64,000 bases of DNA from contig NZ_FWWT01000007.1 in assembly GCF_900176035.1 (NCBI RefSeq), positions 1 to 64,000 of the forward strand. Reading direction: 5' to 3'. The position numbers were made by a program, and so were the translations under genes. The notes beneath the pieces are model-generated. The model had not been told where the DNA came from. It made no database searches and was given only the letters and a program-made list of their open reading frames with translations. Source of the DNA: Desulfonispora thiosulfatigenes DSM 11270. Lineage in GTDB: Bacteria; Bacillota; Peptococcia; Peptococcales; Desulfonisporaceae. Position 1 is the first letter of the stretch. Each line of letters begins with the position of its first letter. Of the stretch, positions 46,047 through 55,299 are shown piece by piece.

Positions 46047-47426
46047 TTATACCCAGCCTAAACCCATGACAATTTGTGCCACTACAAAACACACAATTAT
46101 CGCTACCATAGTTGGCATTAAAAAAGCAAAGAAAGTCCATTTTGCATTCTTTGTTTCCTTCGCAATAGTCCATAAAGTTGTGCCACAAGGAAAATGAAGT
46201 AAGGCAAATAACATTGTAGATAGTGCAGTTAACCAAGTCCAGCCTTGAGCTATAAATAAATTAGCCAGTTCATTTAAACTTTCAAACTCAAGCATTGCTC
46301 CTGTTGATAGATAAGACATAATTAAAATAGGTAAAACTATTTCATTAGCGGGTAAGCCTAAAATAAAGGCCATTAGAATAAAGCCATCCATACCAAGTGA
46401 CCTTGCAAAAGGGTCTAGAAAGTTTGCACAGGTAGCTAAAACGCTTAATTCACCAATGTAAGTATTAGCTAAAATCCAAATTACTAGACCCGCTGGTGCT
46501 GCTACCACGATTGCTCTTCCTAGAACAAAGATAGTTCTATCTAAAATTGAGCGCACAATTATTCTTCCAAATTGAGGCTTTCTATATGGTGGTAGTTCTA
46601 AAGTGAATGAAGATGGAATTCCTTTTAATAAGGTTTTTGATAAAGTAAAAGAAACCAAGAGAGTAATTGCAATACCAATCAAAACCATACCTACTACCAC
46701 AAATGTAGCTAGTAAGGTCCCCCCACTTGATGCTGCTAATCCACCCATGAAAATCATACTTAAAGCTATTAAAGTTGGGAATCTTCCATTACAAGGAACA
46801 AAGTTATTCGTAACTATCGCAATTATTTTTTCTCTAGGTGAATCAATAATTCTACAAGCAATAACCCCGGCCGCATTACACCCAAAACCCATACACATGG
46901 TTAATGCCTGTTTACCATGTGTTCCACAAGCTTTAAATAATCTATCCATATTAAAGGCTACTCTAGGTAAATAACCTAAATCTTCTAATAAAGTAAACAA
47001 AGGAAAGAAAATAGCCATTGGTGGTAACATAACTGAGATTACCCAGGCTAAGGTTCTATAAATCCCTAAAACAACTATTCCATGAAACCACTCTGGTGCT
47101 CCAAGACCTAATACAAAAGTAGATAAATAATCTTCAATTGTAAATAGTATATTTGCTAAAATTTGTGAAGGATAATTAGCACCCGTGATTGTAATCCAAA
47201 AGATTGTTCCTAAAAGTAAAAGCATTATCGGATAACCAAATAAAGGGGAGGTTAAGATTTCATCTATTTTATTATCCCAATCTGTCTTTCTCGTTTCTTC
47301 TTCCACTACGTCTTTGCTTACATCTTCAGCTTGACGATAAATACTTTTTACCATACTATCTCGTAAAGTATCTTTTTTTATACTTCTAAAATTATCAACT
47401 TCTTTATTTAAATCTTTAAGATTCAC
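46047..47426 (-). CDS. feoB: Ferrous iron transporter B, membrane half of a split FeoB
   Basis: A 459-residue protein that corresponds to FeoB after its GTPase domain. It has the two Gate (nucleoside-recognition) domains: PPMAIFFPLFTLLEDLGYLPRVAF, and the cysteine-containing pore signature MGFGCNAAGVIACRI followed by FVPCNGRFPTL. There are about nine helices, then FHFPCGTTLWTI near the end. It lacks any G1 motif. GTG at 47426 has its own AAGGAGG nine bases upstream and lies 15 bases after the stop of the GTPase half, so this is a real two-gene FeoB rather than a frameshift. Confidence 0.88.
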   Translation of the reverse strand: MNLKDLNKEVDNFRSIKKDTLRDSMVKSIYRQAEDVSKDVVEEETRKTDWDNKIDEILTSPLFGYPIMLLLLGTIFWITITGANYPSQILANILFTIEDYLSTFVLGLGAPEWFHGIVVLGIYRTLAWVISVMLPPMAIFFPLFTLLEDLGYLPRVAFNMDRLFKACGTHGKQALTMCMGFGCNAAGVIACRIIDSPREKIIAIVTNNFVPCNGRFPTLIALSMIFMGGLAASSGGTLLATFVVVGMVLIGIAITLLVSFTLSKTLLKGIPSSFTLELPPYRKPQFGRIIVRSILDRTIFVLGRAIVVAAPAGLVIWILANTYIGELSVLATCANFLDPFARSLGMDGFILMAFILGLPANEIVLPILIMSYLSTGAMLEFESLNELANLFIAQGWTWLTALSTMLFALLHFPCGTTLWTIAKETKNAKWTFFAFLMPTMVAIIVCFVVAQIVMGLGWV

Positions 47427-47441
47427 TTTTAGATTACCTCC

Positions 47442-48179
47442 TTATTCTTTACTCGCTAATTTATTGAAAATTTCTTGATCTCCATCAATTAGCTTTAATG
47501 CTAGCCATCGTAAGTTCTCTTTCTCTCCATAAACTGAACGCATCTTAGGTACTAAGCTATTAATTATTTCTTCAATATCTTCATCGTATTTAACTAGCTG
47601 AGGATTAGTTATTGCTTTGCCTTGAACCATTTGGGCTATTTTATCTTTTAATTCCAGTAGCCCAAATCCATCTCTAGCTACCGTTGGAATTACAGGTACA
47701 CCCAGCTTATCTTGTAACATTGGTATATTTATGTTGATTTTTTTACGTTTGGCTTCGTCTAATAAATTTAGACAAATAATAACTTTTGGGGTTATCTCCA
47801 TTATCTGGTATGCAAGATTTAAATTTCGTTCTAACACAGTAGCATCAACAACTACTACAGTAACGTCTGGACTTCCAAAATAAAGAAAGTCTCGTGCAAC
47901 TTCTTCTTCAGAGGAATTAGCTAATAAAGAATAAGTACCAGGTAAATCAACTAACTTATAATTAATATTTTGATGACTATACATTCCTTGGGCTTGTAGT
48001 ACAGTTTTACCCGGCCAATTTCCCGTGTGCTGATTTAAACCTGTAAGTGCGTTAAAAACAGTGCTTTTTCCGGTATTAGGATTTCCGGCTAAAGCAATTA
48101 CAGGCTGATTAGAACTAACATCAACATTAAATTTCTCCTGCAAAATATTTAAACCCGTGGAACTTTTAGTTAATCCCAT
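47442..48179 (-). CDS. feoB: Ferrous iron transporter B, GTPase half of a split FeoB
   Basis: A 245-residue protein with the FeoB G domain: G1 GNPNTGKSTVFNALTG, G2 region HTGNWPGKTV, G3 DLPGTYSL, G4 NLLDEAKRK, then the helical GDI-like segment to about residue 240. It stops where full-length FeoB would enter its first membrane helix. The ATG at 48179 has AGGAGG nine bases before it; an ATG six bases earlier is too close to the site. It overlaps feoA by 14 bases. It should gate or activate the membrane half encoded next. Confidence 0.88.
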   Translation of the reverse strand: MGLTKSSTGLNILQEKFNVDVSSNQPVIALAGNPNTGKSTVFNALTGLNQHTGNWPGKTVLQAQGMYSHQNINYKLVDLPGTYSLLANSSEEEVARDFLYFGSPDVTVVVVDATVLERNLNLAYQIMEITPKVIICLNLLDEAKRKKININIPMLQDKLGVPVIPTVARDGFGLLELKDKIAQMVQGKAITNPQLVKYDEDIEEIINSLVPKMRSVYGEKENLRWLALKLIDGDQEIFNKLASKE

Positions 48180-48414
48180 TCTCATTTTCCTCCTTAATGA
48201 TGATATTAATAAACTGAGCCTCTTCTTTTCTAAGGGCTATCATTGTACCCCTTATTAAATATAAGGTGGGATCCCCTAAAGGACTTCTACGCATAACCTT
48301 TACCCTTGTTCCTTCAACTAATCCAATATCTAAAAGCCTTCTACGAACAGTATCCTTGGCCTCTAGCTTTTCTACAAAACCTTCTTCTCCTATACTTAAA
48401 TCCGTTAATTTCAA
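48166..48414 (-). CDS. feoA: Ferrous iron transport protein A
   Basis: An 82-residue SH3-like protein. Motifs are the start MKLTDLSIGEEGFVEKLEAKDTVRRRLLDIGLVEGTRVKV and the strand LYLIRGTMIALRKEEA, typical of FeoA. It works with FeoB in Fe2+ uptake. It is the first gene of the feo operon, with a TAGGAGGGAT ribosome site, and a dyad 34 bases upstream may be the metal-regulator binding site. Confidence 0.92.
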   Translation of the reverse strand: MKLTDLSIGEEGFVEKLEAKDTVRRRLLDIGLVEGTRVKVMRRSPLGDPTLYLIRGTMIALRKEEAQFINIIIKEENENGIN

Positions 48415-48447
48415 GTTTATCCCTCCTAGAAAGTGTTGGTGGCGTCT

Positions 48448-48466
48448 AACTTTTATTGATAAAGTT
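48448..48466 (-). promoter_or_regulatory. Dyad upstream of feoA, candidate metal-repressor site
   Basis: AACTTTTATTGATAAAGTT: eight- to nine-base half sites AACTTT(T)AT and complement around a short centre. It lies where a repressor site for the DtxR-family protein of the operon, or for Fur, would be expected. The sequence is not a textbook box for either. Confidence 0.35.
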
Positions 48467-48523
48467 TATATTCTAAAGTATGAAAATAAAAACAATCGGT
48501 GACATAAAAACTCTATTTTTAGA

Positions 48524-48554
48524 CATAAAAAAACTGCATACCTAAGTATGCAGT
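48524..48554 (-). terminator. Terminator of the CheW-like gene
   Basis: Perfect nine-base arms ACTGCATAC with a 4-base loop, followed on the minus strand by TTTTTTTATG. It lies next to the stop codon at 48561. Confidence 0.85.
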
Positions 48555-48560
48555 GGGTTA

Positions 48561-49004
48561 CTATTCTATATCTAATTCCGGCATCATTTCTGCTGTAATT
48601 ATTTTAGAGTGGTCTAAAAGAATAATTAAACGATCGTCATTTTTTATAATCCCTTTGACACAATGTTCTTTCTCTTGTTCATCTAATTTAGGTGGATTTT
48701 CAATATTTGCATCATCTATAGTTAATACTTCGTTTACATAGTCTGTTTTTATAGCAATAGGTTTGTTTTTAATAAATTCTAATACTATTAATCTAGCTGA
48801 ATCATCTTGATCCTTGATATCAAAATTGAATTTCTTGGCTAAATCAATAACTGGTATTATCCTGCCTCTAAAGTTTACAACCCCTTCAATATAGTCTGGC
48901 ATATTCGGAATCTTGGTAGTTTCCTGTAAACTCACAATTTCTTGTATATACTGTATATCTAAAGCATATTGTTCTTTTCCTAAGCCAAATACTACAATTT
49001 GCAT
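48561..49004 (-). CDS. CheW-like chemotaxis scaffold protein
   Basis: A 147-residue CheW domain: MQIVVFGLGKEQYALDI, then YIQEIVSLQETTKIPNMPDYIEGVVNFRGRIIPVIDLAKKF, the core of the two SH3-like subdomains, and LIVLEFIKNKPIAIKTD. CheW couples receptors to CheA. No che genes are close, so it may serve a distant system. The ATG at 49004 has GGGGG before it; a longer frame exists but lacks a ribosome site. It is preceded by a small membrane protein gene in the same direction. Confidence 0.88.
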   Translation of the reverse strand: MQIVVFGLGKEQYALDIQYIQEIVSLQETTKIPNMPDYIEGVVNFRGRIIPVIDLAKKFNFDIKDQDDSARLIVLEFIKNKPIAIKTDYVNEVLTIDDANIENPPKLDEQEKEHCVKGIIKNDDRLIILLDHSKIITAEMMPELDIE

Positions 49005-49059
49005 AATTCTACCCCCTAAAATAATTATAAAACATCTTATTTTTTCAACCATTAAAATA

Positions 49060-49254
49060 TTACTTTAGTTTATTATTATTCTTTATTTCTGCTAGCATTT
49101 CCTCCATATTTTTCATACTAGCATGTATTTGCGATATTTTCTTTGGAAATACGAATATCACATTATATAAGACCCAGACAAAGCCTACGAGTAAAATAAT
49201 ATTTAAAAAGGCAAAAATAAATTGAAAAAAATCAAATCCTACAGGCGTATGCAT
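49060..49254 (-). CDS. Small membrane protein, one TM helix plus coiled coil
   Basis: A 64-residue protein with a hydrophobic helix (about residues 11-35, FIFAFLNIILLVGFVWVLYN) and a charged C-terminal helix, KKISQIHASMKNMEEMLAEI, that could form a coiled coil. I recognise no family. GGAGGTC sits just before the ATG, which supports translation. The gene lies immediately upstream of the CheW-like gene on the same strand, so it may be co-transcribed. Confidence 0.65.
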   Translation of the reverse strand: MHTPVGFDFFQFIFAFLNIILLVGFVWVLYNVIFVFPKKISQIHASMKNMEEMLAEIKNNNKLK

Positions 49255-49333
49255 TTTAAGACCTCCAAAAATTTTGCTTTCCTATACATATATTACAAGT
49301 AGATGTAAACAATAGCAATAGGAGGTGTTTTTG

Positions 49334-49990
49334 ATGTTAAAACTAACACAAAAAGAAAAAATGCTATTGGAAGATCAAAAGAAGCACGAGGAACTATGTA
49401 TTGAAAAATACACTACTTATGCTAACAATGCTCAGTGTCCACAACTTAAGCAATTATTTCAGTCTCATGCTCAATCAGAACAACAACATCTGGATACGAT
49501 TAATCAACTATTAAATGGAACAATTCCTCAAGTAGGGCAAGGTCAGAGCGGACAAAGTAATCAAAGCCAAGGACAGCAAAGTTCTGGGGGCAGTCAAAGT
49601 ATGAATTCTAGTCAATCAAGTCAAAGCATGCAGTCTAATCAAGCAAGTCAACAAGGACAAAATAGCCAAGCTTCAATGAACGCTAGAGTAAATTCATCTT
49701 TCATGGGTTCACAAAATAATGCGGGCTCTATGAGCTCTAAAAACAGCAACGCTTCAATGAGTGCTCAAAATAGCGGATCTAATAATTCTTATAATGCTAA
49801 TGATGCTAGCTTATGTAATGATATGCTCGTAACCGAAAAATATATCTCTAATGCTTATGATACAGCAATTTTTGAAAATACTAATTCGCAAGTAAGACAG
49901 GTATTAAATCATATCCAAAAAGAAGAACAACAACATGGTGAAGATATTTTTAACTATATGAACAGTAATGGGATGTATAATCCTCAGTAA
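49334..49990 (+). CDS. Coat F-like spore protein with a Ser/Gln/Asn-rich middle
   Basis: A 218-residue protein. Residues 1-64 and 155-218 are the two halves of a ferritin-like Coat F domain; each contains an E-x(1-2)-QQH type helix end (SEQQH, then EEQQHGED). Between them, residues about 65-154 are nearly all S, Q, N, G, A and M with no charged residues except two. Coat F is a spore coat protein in Bacillus; clostridial members are annotated as spore coat or CotF-like. The ATG at 49334 has AGGAGG eight bases upstream. It is monocistronic and ends at a strong hairpin. Confidence 0.75.
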   Translation: MLKLTQKEKMLLEDQKKHEELCIEKYTTYANNAQCPQLKQLFQSHAQSEQQHLDTINQLLNGTIPQVGQGQSGQSNQSQGQQSSGGSQSMNSSQSSQSMQSNQASQQGQNSQASMNARVNSSFMGSQNNAGSMSSKNSNASMSAQNSGSNNSYNANDASLCNDMLVTEKYISNAYDTAIFENTNSQVRQVLNHIQKEEQQHGEDIFNYMNSNGMYNPQ

Positions 49991-50014
49991 TAAGATTTAT
50001 AATTATATTTTTAG

Positions 50015-50050
50015 AAAGAAGGTTGCCTCATAAACTGAGGCAACTTCTTT
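50015..50050. terminator. Bidirectional terminator
   Basis: Arms AAAGAAGxTTGCCTCA with one bulged G and a 5-base loop; T-rich on the plus side (TTCTTTTAAATT) and also usable for the minus-strand gene that ends at 50063. Confidence 0.8.
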
Positions 50051-50062
50051 TAAATTATTTCC

Positions 50063-50752
50063 TTAGGGTGCAACAGTAGGACAACTTGGTAATCTAAATA
50101 TTACGCGGAATCTCGCAACTCTTGAATCAGGATCTAGAGCATCAGGGCATATATCTCTAAGATCGGCAAAAACTCGAGCTGGTACCACAGTACAATCTCC
50201 ACTAGCCAAGCTAGTATTAAGTGCATCACATACGGCTTGGGCTTCTTCTCTAGTTAATCTGATGCAAATAGGATTGTCAACACACACTGAACCTTGACAG
50301 CTTATAGCTACTCGTTTATCACCATCAGGAACTGTTCCATCTGCGGTAGCTTGACCTCCACAGGCACTTGTTTGTAAAAGTTTACTAGCTATATAGGGAA
50401 TACAACCCACGATTCTAACCTGATACACATCTAAATCCCCTAAAGGAGGACATCCTAAAGCATCATCAATATCTACCGTACATTCTCTTACCACACAACT
50501 TAAACAACTAACATCATATACAAGTCTTTCAGAATCTGCAACTAAGTTACCAGTAAAAGGAGCAGGTATCGTAGTAAAGCAACAAGTTCCTACCCTTCGT
50601 TCACAAGGATCACAAGCTACTTCTGCTTGTTGTGGTTGAACTGGACAATTAGTTTCTTGTTTAATAGATTGAGAACTATCCATATCGTCCGTATCATCCA
50701 TTAAATCTAAATCATCAAAATCGTCGAAATCGTCTTTATACTTATTTGCCAT
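50063..50752 (-). CDS. Acidic, cysteine-rich protein of unknown function
   Basis: A 229-residue protein without a signal peptide. Residues 1-30 are dominated by aspartate (DDFDDFDDLDLMDDTDD). The rest has about 20 cysteines, many in CxxC or paired settings (CDPCERRVGTCC, CLSCVVREC), with beta-strand-like spacing and a polar C-terminus RVIFRLPSCPTVAP. The layout resembles spore-associated or exosporium-type proteins of Clostridia, and its neighbour is a Coat F-like gene on the opposite strand. I do not recognise a named family, and the spore role is inference from context. Confidence 0.6.
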   Translation of the reverse strand: MANKYKDDFDDFDDLDLMDDTDDMDSSQSIKQETNCPVQPQQAEVACDPCERRVGTCCFTTIPAPFTGNLVADSERLVYDVSCLSCVVRECTVDIDDALGCPPLGDLDVYQVRIVGCIPYIASKLLQTSACGGQATADGTVPDGDKRVAISCQGSVCVDNPICIRLTREEAQAVCDALNTSLASGDCTVVPARVFADLRDICPDALDPDSRVARFRVIFRLPSCPTVAP

Positions 50753-50890
50753 TTTTAAACCCCCAGTATTTTTTTATAAGCTAAAACTAAAATTCTTAAT
50801 TTTAACTTATAATTTATACTATGAAGGCTTATGACAAATAGTTTGTGTTAAATACAAATTCTAAATTATTTCCACAAAATTTTCCATCTT

Positions 50891-53800
50891 TCAAATCTTA
50901 AATTTTGTTTTACTACCTTCAGGGCTTGGAAAAACCTCTAGTTTAGCCCTTATTCGCTCTTTGAATTCTGGTACATGAGATATTATTCCTACCATTCTGC
51001 CTGACTTTTGGAGATCTAGTAAAGTTTCAATGGCACCTTCTAAAGATTCAGGATCTAAAGTTCCAAAACCCTCATCAATAAAAATTGTATCCAGACTAAT
51101 CCCTCCAGAATAAGATTGCACAACATCAGCAAGTCCTAGGGCTAGTGCTAACGATGTTTTAAAACCTTCTCCCCCAGATAGAGTTTTAACATGCCGTGAT
51201 TTACCAGTATAATTATCAAATACTTCTAATTCTAAACCACTTTGCGCATTATATTTAGCCTTTTCATCAGTTCTACTTAATTCATAACGGTTTTCAGTCA
51301 TTTTTAACAGTCTAAGATTAGCTACCCCGATAATTTCTTCAAAAAAAGCGGCTAAAACATATCTTTCAAAGGTTAATCTTTCAGAATTATTTCCCCTTGC
51401 TATTTCAGCTAAATCACCAAATATAGCATATTTTGCATTTTCTGAATTTATCTTTTTTGTAAGTTCCAGACAACTTTTTAAGATTTCTGTATTTTTATCG
51501 ATTCTCGCAAAAAGATAAGTTATTTTTTGTAGTATATTTTTTTCTTCTTGTTTTATTTCTTGATACTTTAGTTCTAAAGCATTTATATCTTCCACTTTTA
51601 ACCCTTGTAACTCAGTTTCAAGGATCTCATATTGGTTAGTTACTACTTTTAAATTTTCATGATATTCACGTATCTCTTTTTCTAAACTTCTTATCTCTTC
51701 TTCACTTATTTTAGCTAGGTGATATTTTTCAAGGTCAAATCCTGCTAAATTAATTTCCTCCAAAAACTTAAGTTTAGCTTCTTGTAAAATTTCTGCATAT
51801 TCTTCTAAGGACTTTTTATATCCAAATTCTTGTGTTTTGCATTTTTCAAGCTCTAGATTACTTTGTTGATGTTCTTTTTCTTTATCAGCTAAACTTTTAA
51901 CCATTAAATTGTAGCCTTGTTCTACTCTTTGATATTCTAACTTTAATGCCATAATAGATCTAATATTTTCAGGTATTTCCTTCATGGTTTCAGCTAAAGA
52001 GGCCTTTTCAGCTTCATACTTTTTAAAAACATCTAAATATTCTAAACTTAATTCTCGCTCTTTTTCTTCCGCACTTTCAAGCTGTTTTTCTGTATCTACC
52101 AAGCTTTTAGCTAAAGATTCTTGGAGTTTCTTAGTTTTTTCTAATTCGACTTTTACCTTTTCTAGTTTACCTTTTTTTACATCTATGTCTGTAAATATCT
52201 TTTTTACCACTTTATTTAACTCTTGATCTTTTAAATCACTTATTCTTTCCGGGATTAATTGTTCAATTTCTGCAATTAAAGAATTAACTATACTTTTTTG
52301 GAAATCTCCTGAACCTTTTATATCAATTAATTTTTCGTACATTTCTTTTAAAATCTTTTCTTTTTGTTCTAACTCTTCTTTTTCTAATTTTAATTTTTCT
52401 CCTGAATAAAAATTTTCTTCTAACTCAGCGGGATGGGGATGATGTTTAGAACCACATACCGGACAGTTTATACCCTCTTGTAAATTTTCAGCTAATACTC
52501 CTGCTTGGGCTTTAAACCAATTTTCTTCATTCTTTTCATACTTAGCTTTTAGGTGGTCATAAACTACTTTTGTTTGTTTATGTTTTTCATGCATAATCCC
52601 AAATTCTTGCCTTAACTTTGCTAGTTTCGTATTTGCTTCCAGTAATTTATGCAATTTATCTTGAGCCTGAGAAACACTTTCTAGTTCCATCTTGTTTTTT
52701 AGGTATTCAGTATCTGCATTTCTAGCCTTTTCTAATTCTAAAGCTAATTGTTTATGTAATTTTTTAAAATTTGTAATTTCTAGAATTTTAGTATTTTTAT
52801 CTTGTTCAAGTTTTTGCACCAATTTTTGCAATACACTTAATTTATCTTTTTTATCATCCAGGGTACTTACCTTTTCTTCATATCCTTTTAATGTATTTAA
52901 CTTAAGAAAGCTTTGCTTTATTTCTGGCTCTTTAGCTTTTTCTCGTGCTAAACTTTCACTCACTAAATCTAATTTAGCTTTAGCCTGTAGGGCGTCTTGC
53001 TGTGACTTTTTATATTCCGTGATTTTTTTTTGATAGCTATAATCTTTTTCTAGATAATTATCTTCACTGGCTTTAATTTTTAAAGCTTTTCGGCCATTAT
53101 CGATTTTAGTTTGTTTTTCTATATATAATGATTTTTTTAGTTCTAAATTACTTTTTTGCGTGGCAAATTTCTCTTTATGAGCAAATTTTTTATTATTTTC
53201 GGTTGCATCAAAGATCTTTTCCCGCTTATTTTCTAGAACAATCTTTATTCTTTTAAGATCATTTTCAAAAACTTCATTTTGATTTTTATCATATATTAAT
53301 TGCTCTTTTAGGAATGTAATTATCGAATCTTTATTTTTATTCTCATTAGTAATTTGTTCCTTAAGTTTTTCATTATCCCCTGCATCAATTCTAAGTAGAT
53401 TTTCATGATAGCTATTCTCGAGCTTGGCAATTAGCGTTTTAATTTCATTGGCTTTTTCAATTAATTTCGTCTCTACCTTTTTATAACCCACCGTACCAAA
53501 TATCTTTTGAAATATTTTTTCTCTATCTTTACTATCAGCTGTTAATAATTTACGAAAATCACCTTGAGGAATCATCATAATTTGCTTGAATTGGTCACTA
53601 TTTATACCCATTATTTCTTGAACTTTTTCATTTACACTATTTACACCTGCATAAACCTTGTCTCCATTTTTTCCATAAATAGTTAACTCTGCATCCGCTT
53701 TTTGTTCAGTTGTTCCTTCCCCTCTGCTTTTTCTTTTTTCTTGCTTAGGGATTCTTTTAATATAATAACGTGTGCCTCTTAATATAAATTCAAGCTCTAC

Positions 53801-54034
53801 ACTCGTTAAATCATCTATACAAGCAAATTGACTTCTTAAACTTTCCCCGCTTCTTTCATCACCACTTGCTTGTCCATAAATAGCATAGCTAATACCATCA
53901 AAAATCGTAGTTTTACCTGCTCCGGTTGGACCTGTTATTAAAAATACATTTTCCTCACCAATTTGACGAAAATCAATCTCTTCTCTCCCCGCATAAGGAC
54001 CAAAAGCAATCATAACTAATTTTAAAGGTCTCAT
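50891..54034 (-). CDS. sbcC: DNA repair exonuclease SbcCD, ATPase subunit SbcC
   Basis: A 1047-residue SMC-like protein. Walker A is GPTGAGKTTIFDGISYAIYG (about residue 34 on). Two long coiled coils surround a zinc hook with CPVCGSKHH near residue 522. The C-terminal lobe holds the signature LSGGEGFKTSLALALGL and Walker B DTIFIDEGFGTLD. Normal length and all motifs. It pairs with SbcD, whose gene ends six bases upstream. The complex cleaves hairpin and broken DNA ends. Confidence 0.95.
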   Translation of the reverse strand: MRPLKLVMIAFGPYAGREEIDFRQIGEENVFLITGPTGAGKTTIFDGISYAIYGQASGDERSGESLRSQFACIDDLTSVELEFILRGTRYYIKRIPKQEKRKSRGEGTTEQKADAELTIYGKNGDKVYAGVNSVNEKVQEIMGINSDQFKQIMMIPQGDFRKLLTADSKDREKIFQKIFGTVGYKKVETKLIEKANEIKTLIAKLENSYHENLLRIDAGDNEKLKEQITNENKNKDSIITFLKEQLIYDKNQNEVFENDLKRIKIVLENKREKIFDATENNKKFAHKEKFATQKSNLELKKSLYIEKQTKIDNGRKALKIKASEDNYLEKDYSYQKKITEYKKSQQDALQAKAKLDLVSESLAREKAKEPEIKQSFLKLNTLKGYEEKVSTLDDKKDKLSVLQKLVQKLEQDKNTKILEITNFKKLHKQLALELEKARNADTEYLKNKMELESVSQAQDKLHKLLEANTKLAKLRQEFGIMHEKHKQTKVVYDHLKAKYEKNEENWFKAQAGVLAENLQEGINCPVCGSKHHPHPAELEENFYSGEKLKLEKEELEQKEKILKEMYEKLIDIKGSGDFQKSIVNSLIAEIEQLIPERISDLKDQELNKVVKKIFTDIDVKKGKLEKVKVELEKTKKLQESLAKSLVDTEKQLESAEEKERELSLEYLDVFKKYEAEKASLAETMKEIPENIRSIMALKLEYQRVEQGYNLMVKSLADKEKEHQQSNLELEKCKTQEFGYKKSLEEYAEILQEAKLKFLEEINLAGFDLEKYHLAKISEEEIRSLEKEIREYHENLKVVTNQYEILETELQGLKVEDINALELKYQEIKQEEKNILQKITYLFARIDKNTEILKSCLELTKKINSENAKYAIFGDLAEIARGNNSERLTFERYVLAAFFEEIIGVANLRLLKMTENRYELSRTDEKAKYNAQSGLELEVFDNYTGKSRHVKTLSGGEGFKTSLALALGLADVVQSYSGGISLDTIFIDEGFGTLDPESLEGAIETLLDLQKSGRMVGIISHVPEFKERIRAKLEVFPSPEGSKTKFKI

Positions 54035-54040
54035 TTTAAC

Positions 54041-55195
54041 TTACCTCCCCTCATTATTTATTTCTTTTAAAACATTAATTAAAATATCTTTCTTTTCCTT
54101 GGTGAACTCTTTACCCGTTAAAGAACAATAAAAATCACTAAAAAGTTCTAAAGTGTCCTTTTTGGCAAAATCTTTACCTAAAGCTACTTTTACGCCATCC
54201 TTTGCAAAAGAAATTTTTTCAATGCTCAGCACATTAGGATAAACGGTTCGTAACTTGCCCATGATATCCATAATTTCACCTTCATCTTCAATCGTTACCA
54301 TTAAGTAGTCATTAATATTTGTATCTTTATAAATATCTGCATCTAGTAAATTTTCCAATTTACCTTTAATTTTACGCATATCTCTAAGAGGATTAAGCTC
54401 TACTTGGTTTACTTTAATCTCGCCTTCCCCATCCATCTTAATTATCGAAATAGATTTTTTTTGCATATGCTCTGAAAAAGAATATTTTAAAAGAGAACCT
54501 GCATATCTAATCTTTTCTGAACCAACCTTTTGTGGTCTGTGTAGATGTCCTAAAGCAGTATAATTAAAAAGATTAAAATGATTTGCATCTACATAATCTG
54601 TTCCTCCAATTGATAAAGGACGTTCCGATTCACAAGTATCTACAGACTGCTCCCCTATGACAAAGGCATGAGTAATTAATACATTTCTTTCATTTATGTT
54701 TATATTTTCTTTGATTTTTTCTATGATTGCTTTCATCGCTGTATCATGATTAATAATTTTTTCATCATTATATAATGCTCTAACAATTACAGGATTCGCA
54801 TAAGGTACTAAATAAAAATTAACTGGCCCTCTTTGATCATTAATAACGATAGGCTTAAATTCATGAGGTAAATTTCCGCTAATATATAATCCTTTATCTT
54901 TTAGAATCTTGCTCCCAAAGCTAAGACGATCTGAGCTATCATGGTTACCTGCAACAATCATGATAGGTGTATTTAAATCCAATAAAATTTCAGACAACAC
55001 TTCATCTAATAATTCCACCGCTTCAACTGGAGGTACTGATCTATCATATAAATCACCCGCAATTATAACTACATCTGGTTTTTCTTTCGCTACTAATTCT
55101 ATAAATTGCTTTAATATGTACCTTTGATCTTCCGTCATATGTATAGAATGAACTATTTTACCAATATGCCAATCTCCCGTATGAATTATCTTCAA
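54041..55195 (-). CDS. sbcD: DNA repair exonuclease SbcCD, nuclease subunit SbcD
   Basis: A 384-residue Mre11-type nuclease. The phosphoesterase motifs are IIHTGDWHIGK, AGDLYDRSVPP, IVAGNHDSSDRL and the later GHLHRPQ. The longer frame opens at an ATG (55219) without a ribosome site; the TTG at 55195, after GTGGGGGTTTATAAT, gives the canonical start MKIIHTGDWH. It overlaps or abuts no upstream gene; a palindrome lies in its leader. Confidence 0.93.
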   Translation of the reverse strand: MKIIHTGDWHIGKIVHSIHMTEDQRYILKQFIELVAKEKPDVVIIAGDLYDRSVPPVEAVELLDEVLSEILLDLNTPIMIVAGNHDSSDRLSFGSKILKDKGLYISGNLPHEFKPIVINDQRGPVNFYLVPYANPVIVRALYNDEKIINHDTAMKAIIEKIKENININERNVLITHAFVIGEQSVDTCESERPLSIGGTDYVDANHFNLFNYTALGHLHRPQKVGSEKIRYAGSLLKYSFSEHMQKKSISIIKMDGEGEIKVNQVELNPLRDMRKIKGKLENLLDADIYKDTNINDYLMVTIEDEGEIMDIMGKLRTVYPNVLSIEKISFAKDGVKVALGKDFAKKDTLELFSDFYCSLTGKEFTKEKKDILINVLKEINNEGR

Positions 55196-55299
55196 ATTAT
55201 AAACCCCCACTTTTACCATTTTATTTTAGTAATGTATAAGTTTTAATCCTTTACTAAAAATCAATAATAAATAATATATCTTAATTTTAGCATAAAAAG

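Noticed and set aside
46012-46236. Reading frame of 74 codons overlapping the end of feoB
   Set aside because: It lies in a second frame of the FeoB membrane half with no ribosome site and no family.
46047-47426. FeoB membrane half as a frameshifted pseudogene
   Set aside because: A strong separate ribosome binding site and intact motifs on both sides of the split argue for two real genes.
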